From JBEGQX01 sp041180805 (GTDB lineage: Bacteria > Planctomycetota > Planctomycetia > Gemmatales > Gemmataceae), in NCBI GenBank assembly GCA_041180805.1, contig JBEGQX010000046.1, forward strand, positions 1 to 12,605: a stretch of DNA of 12,605 nucleotides, written 5' to 3'. The position numbers and the translations under genes are program-made. The notes beneath the pieces are model-generated. The model made no database searches. It was not told the origin of the DNA and saw nothing but the letters and a program-made list of their open reading frames with translations. Of this stretch, positions 6,486-11,513 are shown in pieces. The first letter of the stretch is position 1. Each line of letters begins with the position of its first letter.

Positions 6486-7775
6486 TTAGCGGGGCACAAT
6501 CCGGTCTTTGCCAATGAATGGCCTCAGCACCTCAGGAATTATAACAGAACCATCCGCCTGTTGGTTGTTTTCCAGAATCGCAACCATGGCACGGGTGACC
6601 GCCACAGCGGTTCCATTTAGCGTGTGAACAAAGCGGGTTCCTTTTTGGGTTGCGCTTTTGCAACGAATGTTTAATCTGCGGGATTGATAATCCGTGCAGT
6701 TTGAAGTACTGGTGACTTCGCCATAATCGCCTTGTTCACCCCTGCCGGGCATCCAAGCTTCAAGGTCGTATTTTCTGTATGCTGGACCTCCCAGATCGCC
6801 GGTGCAAGTGTCTATAACGCGGAAACACAAGCCAAGGCCTTGGAAGATTTTTTCCTCGATGGCAAGGATTTCCTTGTGAATTTGCTCACTTTGTTCCGGG
6901 GTGCAGAAAGCAAACATTTCAACTTTGGTAAACTGGTGAACGCGATAAAGGCCGCGGGTGTCTTTTCCGGGTGCCCCGGCCTCGGTTCTGAAGCAATGAG
7001 ATAGGCCGACATATTTACGGGGCAGGGTGGATTCATCAAGAATTTGATCACGATGCATGCCCCCCAGCGTGATTTCCGCGGTTGCCACCAAGCAAAGGTC
7101 GGTTCCTTCAATGGTGTAAACCTGACGCTTTTCTGGATCTGGATCTCTTGGAAGAAAGCCAATTCCTTCAAGAACCTCAACCCTCGCAAGGTCGGGTGTG
7201 ATGATGGGGGTGAAACCCTCTTTAAGCAAAACACTCATGGCGTACTGCACGAGGGCGAGTTCAAGCAGTGCTCCCTCGTTTTTGAGGAAGTAGAATTTTT
7301 GCCCGGTAACCGAAGCTCCTGCCTCAAAGTCGGCTAGTTGTAGCGAATCGCATAGGGCAACATGGTCCTTTGGTTTGAAATCGAATTTTTTCTTCTCGCC
7401 AAAATGTTTGATGTCTTTGTTGTCTTCCGGTAGGGCGCCCACCGGTGCTTCCGGATGTGTCATGTTGGGAATGACAGATATGGCGGCCTTGAGGCTGGTT
7501 TCTGTTTCCCTGACTTGGCTTTCCATGCCGGAAACCTGTTCACGCAGTTGCTTGCCCTGGGCTACAAGTTCCTGCTTTTTGGCGGGGTCTTTTTCCTTGG
7601 GGATTTCCTTGGAAAGTTCATTTTGCTTTTGCTGGATTGTCTGTATCTGGCTGAGAAGCTTTCTTCTTTCGTCATCAATCGCGATTACCCTGTCAACATC
7701 AACAGCGACATTCCTGTTTTTACAATTGCTTTTTACTGCATCAGGGTTCGAGCGAATAAATGCGATATCAAGCAT
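6486..7775 (-). CDS. serS: Seryl-tRNA synthetase
   Basis: Class II aminoacyl-tRNA synthetase charging tRNA-Ser and tRNA-Sec. At 429 residues it matches the E. coli enzyme (430). It begins MLDIAFIRSNPDAVK, typical of bacterial SerRS, followed by the long antiparallel coiled-coil arm (about 28-100, rich in K, E and Q) that grips the tRNA long variable arm. The catalytic core shows the serine-binding TAEI (232-235), motif 2 CFRTEAGAPGKDTRGLYRVHQF (261-282, given in part: FRTEAG plus RVHQF), and TSTSNCTDYQSRRLNIR (355-371). Motif 3 is GTAVAVTRAMVAILEN (388-403). The ATG at 7775 has a weak AAGGCGG upstream. It sits 43 bases after citrate synthase and is probably co-transcribed. No truncation or missing key element is seen. 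Confidence 0.97.
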   Translation of the reverse strand: MLDIAFIRSNPDAVKSNCKNRNVAVDVDRVIAIDDERRKLLSQIQTIQQKQNELSKEIPKEKDPAKKQELVAQGKQLREQVSGMESQVRETETSLKAAISVIPNMTHPEAPVGALPEDNKDIKHFGEKKKFDFKPKDHVALCDSLQLADFEAGASVTGQKFYFLKNEGALLELALVQYAMSVLLKEGFTPIITPDLARVEVLEGIGFLPRDPDPEKRQVYTIEGTDLCLVATAEITLGGMHRDQILDESTLPRKYVGLSHCFRTEAGAPGKDTRGLYRVHQFTKVEMFAFCTPEQSEQIHKEILAIEEKIFQGLGLCFRVIDTCTGDLGGPAYRKYDLEAWMPGRGEQGDYGEVTSTSNCTDYQSRRLNIRCKSATQKGTRFVHTLNGTAVAVTRAMVAILENNQQADGSVIIPEVLRPFIGKDRIVPR

Positions 7776-7818
7776 GGTTCAAGCCGCCTTGAGGATGGAT
7801 GTCTTGGGGATTTTTGGA

Positions 7819-8958
7819 TTACGGTCTTTTATCCAAAGGAACGTAAGGCTGATCGTTCTTGCCGACAAATACCTGTTCCGGTCGGAATATGCGATTGTTT
7901 TTCAATTGTTCCAACCAGTGCGCCAGCCATCCGGTAACTCTGGCAATGGCAAAGATGGGCGTGAACAAATCCCTTGGAATACCAAGACTTTGGTAAATGA
8001 TGCCGGAGTAGAAATCCACATTGGGATAGATGCCTTTGGGCCCCAGAATGCCGGAGGCAATAGTTTCCATCTCCACTGCAAGCTTGTAAACTTCAGGTTT
8101 GCCGGTTTCCACAAACATCTGTTCCGCAAGTTCCTGCAAAACAGTCGCCCGGGGATCCTTGACCTTGTAAACACGGTGACCGAATCCCATGATCTTTTTC
8201 TTGTGTTTTATCGCATCGTCTAGCCAGGCCTTTACGTTGGCCTGGGTGCCGATTTCTTCGAGCATATCCAGAACTTCCTCGTTAGCACCCCCATGCAGAG
8301 GCCCTGTAAGTGTGCCGATAGCACTGCTGACCACGGTGTAGGGATTTGCGAGAGTCGAACCAGTGACTCGACCACTGAAAGTGGATGCGTTCATGGTATG
8401 TTCTGCATGAAGGATCAGGCAGGCATCCAGAACCCTGGTTACCGAAGGCGAAGGTTCCTCTTCCGTAAGCATGTAATAGAAATTCGCGGCATGGCCAAGA
8501 TCATCACGGGGAGGAACAGCTTCGTCACCATGTCGCAGACGATGAAAAGCCGCAACTATAGTGGGTAGTTTTGCAATAAGCCTTAGAACTGAATTCCAGT
8601 TGCTCTCTGCGTTGGTAACATCTCTACTTGGGTAAAACATTCCGCAGGCTGCCACGCCAGATATCAGCGCATCCATGGGATGGCCTGTTTCAGGCAGGCA
8701 CTTGATTAAATCAATGATTTTGTACTTAAGCCTTCGATGATGCCTTAGCTGGCTGTCGAAGTTTGCCAATTCTTTTTGAGAAGGCAAATCACCCTTTAAT
8801 AGCAACCAGGAAGTTTCCTCAAAGGAACTTTCCTTGGCAAGCGTTTCCACCGCAATGCCACGGTATTCCAACCGTGCTCTTTTTCCATCGATAAAACTGA
8901 TTGCTGATTCTGCCACTGGTACATCAGCCAACCCGGGTCGGTATTCCGGTTCCGCCAT
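7819..8958 (-). CDS. gltA: Citrate synthase
   Basis: Condenses acetyl-CoA and oxaloacetate to citrate at the entry of the TCA cycle. The 379-residue length fits the short citrate synthase type without the N-terminal extension of the NADH-regulated E. coli enzyme (427). Active-site residues are present: H187 in HAEHTMNAS, catalytic H222 in GPLHGGANE, H261 in GFGHRVYKVKDPR, catalytic D315 in YPNVDFYSG, and the arginine-containing ARVTGWLAHWLEQ (339-351). The N-terminus (PGLADVPVAESAISFIDG) is a standard opening for the family. A 2-methylcitrate synthase cannot be wholly excluded, but no prp genes are nearby. The ATG at 8958 has GGAAGTGA just upstream. It is the first gene of the minus-strand run and diverges from rlmN. 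Confidence 0.94.
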   Translation of the reverse strand: MAEPEYRPGLADVPVAESAISFIDGKRARLEYRGIAVETLAKESSFEETSWLLLKGDLPSQKELANFDSQLRHHRRLKYKIIDLIKCLPETGHPMDALISGVAACGMFYPSRDVTNAESNWNSVLRLIAKLPTIVAAFHRLRHGDEAVPPRDDLGHAANFYYMLTEEEPSPSVTRVLDACLILHAEHTMNASTFSGRVTGSTLANPYTVVSSAIGTLTGPLHGGANEEVLDMLEEIGTQANVKAWLDDAIKHKKKIMGFGHRVYKVKDPRATVLQELAEQMFVETGKPEVYKLAVEMETIASGILGPKGIYPNVDFYSGIIYQSLGIPRDLFTPIFAIARVTGWLAHWLEQLKNNRIFRPEQVFVGKNDQPYVPLDKRP

Positions 8959-9016
8959 GACTCACTTCCAGTTCCAAAAGGTGGGTATCGAATAACAATA
9001 AATTTATACAGAAGAA

Positions 9017-9045
9017 ATTATATGCATAAATGGGGCCAAAGTGGA
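9017..9045 (-). promoter_or_regulatory. Candidate promoter for the gltA-led gene run
   Basis: On the minus strand a perfect TATAAT lies at 9022-9017, preceded two bases upstream by TG. The hexamer 17 bases upstream (9045-9040, TCCACT) is a poor -35. Transcription would start near 9010, leaving a leader of about 50 bases before the gltA ATG. The -10 match alone supports this. Confidence 0.3.
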
Positions 9046-9055
9046 GGTGCAAAAA

Positions 9056-9071
9056 AGGTCAAAATTGACCT
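9056..9071. repeat. Inverted repeat (7-base arms, 2-base centre) in the gltA-rlmN divergent region
   Basis: AGGTCAA, then AA, then TTGACCT: a perfect 7-base dyad spanning 16 bases. The short centre argues against an RNA hairpin and for a site bound by a dimeric regulator. It lies about 100 bases upstream of both divergent start codons, a position from which either gene could be controlled. No regulator gene is adjacent. Confidence 0.55.
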
Positions 9072-9109
9072 AACTGAAATAATGGCAGTGGTTTCTAACT
9101 TTTGGCTGG

Positions 9110-9130
9110 AGATAGGGTTTTTCCCTATCT
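9110..9130. repeat. Perfect 8-base stem with 5-base loop upstream of rlmN
   Basis: AGATAGGG, loop TTTTT, CCCTATCT: a perfect 8-base inverted repeat ending 46 bases before the rlmN ATG. No T-tract follows on the plus strand and no gene ends here, so it is not a convincing terminator. It could be a 21-base operator dyad or, if transcription starts upstream of it, a leader hairpin. Confidence 0.55.
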
Positions 9131-9143
9131 GGTTGAACTTTAC

Positions 9144-9170
9144 TTGATAACTTGAAACAGACTGTAGAAT
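9144..9170 (+). promoter_or_regulatory. Weak candidate promoter directly abutting rlmN
   Basis: TTGATA at 9144-9149 and TAGAAT at 9165-9170 resemble -35 and -10 boxes, but the 15-base spacing is short. A start 7 bases after the -10 would coincide with the A of the rlmN ATG at 9177, giving a leaderless message, which fits the lack of a visible Shine-Dalgarno. Low certainty. Confidence 0.22.
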
Positions 9171-9176
9171 GATTTC

Positions 9177-10253
9177 ATGGAAAATAAGCAAACCCTGCAA
9201 GCGTTACCCATTCAACCCTCCAAAGTGCCAATATTATCCTTGTCAAAGGATGATTTGACACATTGGTTAACCCAATGTCAGCAGCCAGCCCACAGATTTG
9301 GCCAGATATACCAATGGATATTTGACAAAAGGGCTACAGATTTCTCCATGATGAGTGATCTCCCATTGTTTTTAAGGGAGGAATTGGCCAAAAAGTTTAA
9401 AATCTTCTCCATTGAAGAGGCTGTTCAAAAGATAGCCCAGGATGACACCCGAAAACTTCTTTTAAGGCTTGTCGATGGGCAAAACATCGAATGCGTCCTT
9501 ATGAAGGAGGATGCCAGGAGAACCGTTTGCATAAGCACCCAAGTGGGTTGCGCCATGGGGTGCGTTTTCTGCGCAAGTGGAATAGATGGCGTTATAAGGA
9601 ATCTGGAAGCTCATGAAATTATGGAGCAGATGATTCTGACCAGGAATTTGCTCCCATTGGGAGACAGACTGACTCATATTGTGGTGATGGGAATGGGGGA
9701 ACCCATGACCAATCTTGAAAATCTGCTCGCAGCCTTGGAAGTTGCCTGTTCTCCAAAAGGTTTGGGCCTTAGTGCCCGGCATATCACCATTTCAACGGTT
9801 GGGATTCCACAGAAGATTCGCAAACTTGCCGAATGCAAAAAACAGTACCATCTTGCAGTTTCATTGCATGCACCTAACGACGAACTTCGGACCCAAATTA
9901 TTCCAACTAACAAAAAGATTGGTATTCAAGAAATATTGTCTGCCAGTGATGACTTTTTTGAAATGACCGGCCGTCAGGTGACATTTGAGTACATTTTATT
10001 GGGCGGGGTGAACGATTTACCTGCCCATGCAAAAGAATTGTCGGCCTTGCTGGCCAACCGTAAGGCTCATGTGAATTTGATCCCTTTTAATACTGTAACC
10101 GACTTGCCTTTTAAGCGTCCGCAGCAAGCATCGGTTGAGGAGTTTGCGAGGATTTTGAAGAAAGGTGGTCAAAGTGCCACTATCAGGAAACGCAAGGGGG
10201 CGGATATTGATGCTGCATGTGGCCAGCTAAGAAGGACCGTAATGGCCTCATAA
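9177..10253 (+). CDS. rlmN: Dual-specificity 23S rRNA (A2503-C2) / tRNA (A37-C2) methyltransferase RlmN
   Basis: Radical SAM enzyme that methylates C2 of A2503 in 23S rRNA and of A37 in a subset of tRNAs. The 358 residues hold the radical SAM motif VGCAMGCVFCAS with cluster cysteines C125, C129 and C132. The two cysteines of the methyl-transfer mechanism are C118 (TVCIS) and C348 in ADIDAACGQL near the C-terminus. MGMGEPMTNLENL (171-183), STVGIP (206-211), HLAVSLHAPNDELR (225-238) and HVNLIPFN (298-305) are all RlmN/Cfr-family blocks. IDAACGQL and the normal length support housekeeping RlmN rather than the resistance enzyme Cfr. No good Shine-Dalgarno precedes the ATG. It diverges from gltA and ends 83 bases before the sigma-factor gene. 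Iron-sulfur chemistry ties it to intact cytoplasmic cluster assembly. Confidence 0.96.
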   Translation: MENKQTLQALPIQPSKVPILSLSKDDLTHWLTQCQQPAHRFGQIYQWIFDKRATDFSMMSDLPLFLREELAKKFKIFSIEEAVQKIAQDDTRKLLLRLVDGQNIECVLMKEDARRTVCISTQVGCAMGCVFCASGIDGVIRNLEAHEIMEQMILTRNLLPLGDRLTHIVVMGMGEPMTNLENLLAALEVACSPKGLGLSARHITISTVGIPQKIRKLAECKKQYHLAVSLHAPNDELRTQIIPTNKKIGIQEILSASDDFFEMTGRQVTFEYILLGGVNDLPAHAKELSALLANRKAHVNLIPFNTVTDLPFKRPQQASVEEFARILKKGGQSATIRKRKGADIDAACGQLRRTVMAS

Positions 10254-10275
10254 TGCTTTAATTTGCCGGAATCCT

Positions 10276-10305
10276 CTGAAAAAACCTTCTTAAATGGTTT
10301 ATGAT
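10276..10305 (+). promoter_or_regulatory. Candidate promoter for the sigma/anti-sigma operon
   Basis: CTGAAA at 10276-10281 and TATGAT at 10300-10305, spaced by 18 bases, lie in the rlmN-sigma gap. Transcription would begin near 10312, about 25-34 bases before the possible start codons. I see no convincing terminator for rlmN in the same gap, so read-through from rlmN is also possible. Confidence 0.33.
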
Positions 10306-10334
10306 TACTCCCAGAGATATTACCTGCCATCAAT

Positions 10335-10339
10335 AGGTG
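10335..10339 (+). promoter_or_regulatory. Possible ribosome binding site favouring a TTG start for the sigma gene
   Basis: AGGTG lies 6 bases before the in-frame TTG at 10346-10348. Its last three bases are themselves the alternative GTG start at 10337, which has no Shine-Dalgarno upstream. This favours TTG, but neither start is proven. Confidence 0.4.
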
Positions 10340-10999
10340 TTTTTCTTGAACGCTATAGGCCAATCAAGTGCCCAGTTCGCCCTGCGCGACCCGGATGTGA
10401 GGCTAATGCTTCGTGTTCGTGCCGACGAAGTTGGTGCGTTTGAAGAATTGGTGCAGACTTTTCAAGGCCGACTAGTTTCCATTATGTTTCACATGGTGGG
10501 AAACAGGGAAGAAGCCGAGGACTTGGCCCAGGAAGTATTTCTCAGGGTTTTCAAATCACGAAAAAGCTATCATCCCAAGGCAAAGTTCAGCACCTGGCTT
10601 TTCACCATTGCAAACAACCTGGCTTTAAACAGTATTCGCAATCGGAAAAAAAAACCAAGTGTGCCATTTGTCGCCAGTGAATCAGGAACTTTTCATCAAA
10701 TACCGGCAGACTTGAGACTACCACCAAAGGAAGAACATCCATCCAGCCAGATTCAAAATGATGAACTTGCCCAAGTCATTCAAAAAGCACTGGAGGGTTT
10801 AAACGAGCGCCAGCGCATGGCAGTGGTGTTAAATAAATATGAGGACATGAATTACGCCGACATTGCCAGCGTAATGGAGTTAACACCCAAGGCGGTAAAA
10901 TCCCTATTAAGCAGGGCCAGATTGAATTTGAAGGAAGCTTTGAAAGCGTACATTTACATGGATCAAGGCTTTGGCGAAATAAGGAGCGAAGAAGCATGA
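10337..10999 (+). CDS. ECF-like RNA polymerase sigma-70 family factor
   Basis: With the outermost GTG start this is 220 residues. Sigma region 2 spans about 33-103: AFEELVQTFQGRLVSIMFHM, NREEAEDLAQEVFLRVFKSR (core binding and -10 recognition) and FSTWLFTIANNLALN. A proline-rich linker (107-137) leads to region 4 at about 148-203: LNERQRMAVVLNKYEDMNYADIA, then the helix-turn-helix TPKAVKSLLSRARLNLKEAL. Regions 1 and 3 are absent, as in ECF factors. DPDVRLMLRVRADEVGAFEEL at 18-38 (conserved part DPDVRLMLRVR) shows translation starts upstream of it, by GTG at 10337 or TTG at 10346; the latter gives 217 residues and has an AGGTG ahead. A nine-A tract at 10646-10654 encodes KKK just after region 2. 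The TGA stop overlaps the next gene's ATG. It probably directs transcription of its own operon and envelope genes, by inference. Confidence 0.93.
   Translation: MFFLNAIGQSSAQFALRDPDVRLMLRVRADEVGAFEELVQTFQGRLVSIMFHMVGNREEAEDLAQEVFLRVFKSRKSYHPKAKFSTWLFTIANNLALNSIRNRKKKPSVPFVASESGTFHQIPADLRLPPKEEHPSSQIQNDELAQVIQKALEGLNERQRMAVVLNKYEDMNYADIASVMELTPKAVKSLLSRARLNLKEALKAYIYMDQGFGEIRSEEA
10981..10986 (+). promoter_or_regulatory. Shine-Dalgarno for the anti-sigma gene inside the sigma coding region
   Basis: AAGGAG lies 9 bases before the ATG at 10996. Together with the ATGA overlap it indicates coupled, roughly matched production of the sigma factor and its partner. Confidence 0.65.
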
Positions 11000-11511
11000 C
11001 TCCTGAAAAAAATGAAATAGATGGCGATGCTTTCCAAGATCGCGAGGAGCTTTATTCCGCGTATCTGGATGGCGAACTTTCGGACAAGGAAGCCAGGGAT
11101 TTTGAAGCCAGGCTGGCATCAGATCCCGAGGAGCGCAGGCGTTTTCAGCAATTAAAGGAAACTTGGAATTTGCTGGATTATTTGCCTGCCCCCGAGGTCA
11201 CCACAAATTTCACAGCAAGAACCATGGATCGGCTGGAGAAAATCACCAGGCATTCCACGGCACGAATCCCATTATCTGATTCTTTGCCGGGATTTGCATT
11301 TGTGGCAGGTTTGGTGGTTCTTTTTGTTCTTGGTTTTTTGGGTATGAATGCCTACCTTCGAGATCCAAACAAAGAGATGGACCTGGTGAAAGACCTTCGC
11401 GTTGTCGAAAACCTTCCCATGTATCAGGAGATAAAGAGCATCAGTTTTTTGAAAAGGTTGGATGAGCCGGAATTGTTTGGTGACGAAGTTTCTGGAAGCC
11501 AGGGGCAATAA
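10996..11511 (+). CDS. Putative membrane-anchored anti-sigma factor, without zinc-binding cysteines
   Basis: A 171-residue protein. The N-terminal domain (about 16-65: ELYSAYLDGELSDKEARDFE, then ASDPEERRRFQQLKETWNLL) has the spacing and composition of the helical anti-sigma domain next to ECF factors. There is no cysteine anywhere in the protein, so the zinc-binding His-x3-Cys-x2-Cys motif of ZAS-type anti-sigmas is absent. One transmembrane helix at about 98-120 (FAFVAGLVVLFVLGFLGM) separates it from a 50-residue outer tail ending ENLPMYQEIKSISFLKRL and DEPELFGDE. Topology is inferred as cytoplasmic N-terminus, extracytoplasmic C-terminus. It overlaps the sigma gene by 4 bases and ends 2 bases before the secreted repeat protein. 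Context gives the main support for the anti-sigma role; direct sigma binding is not shown. Confidence 0.75.
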   Translation: MTPEKNEIDGDAFQDREELYSAYLDGELSDKEARDFEARLASDPEERRRFQQLKETWNLLDYLPAPEVTTNFTARTMDRLEKITRHSTARIPLSDSLPGFAFVAGLVVLFVLGFLGMNAYLRDPNKEMDLVKDLRVVENLPMYQEIKSISFLKRLDEPELFGDEVSGSQGQ

Positions 11512-11513
11512 AA

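Noticed and set aside
7375..8223. Long plus-strand open frame of about 282 codons opposite serS and gltA
   Set aside because: It crosses the junction of two certain minus-strand genes and its predicted protein is cysteine- and serine-rich without any domain. It is an antisense shadow.
9065..9093. TTGACC half of the dyad as a -35 box for rlmN
   Set aside because: No acceptable -10 follows at 16-18 bases (GTGGTT at 17). The dyad explains the sequence better.
9177..10253. Cfr-type antibiotic resistance methyltransferase
   Set aside because: The IDAACGQL C-terminus, normal RlmN length and housekeeping neighbours fit RlmN. No mobile element is nearby.
10254..10336. Rho-independent terminator after rlmN
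   Set aside because: I found no GC-rich stem followed by a T-tract. The A- and T-runs here are not paired.
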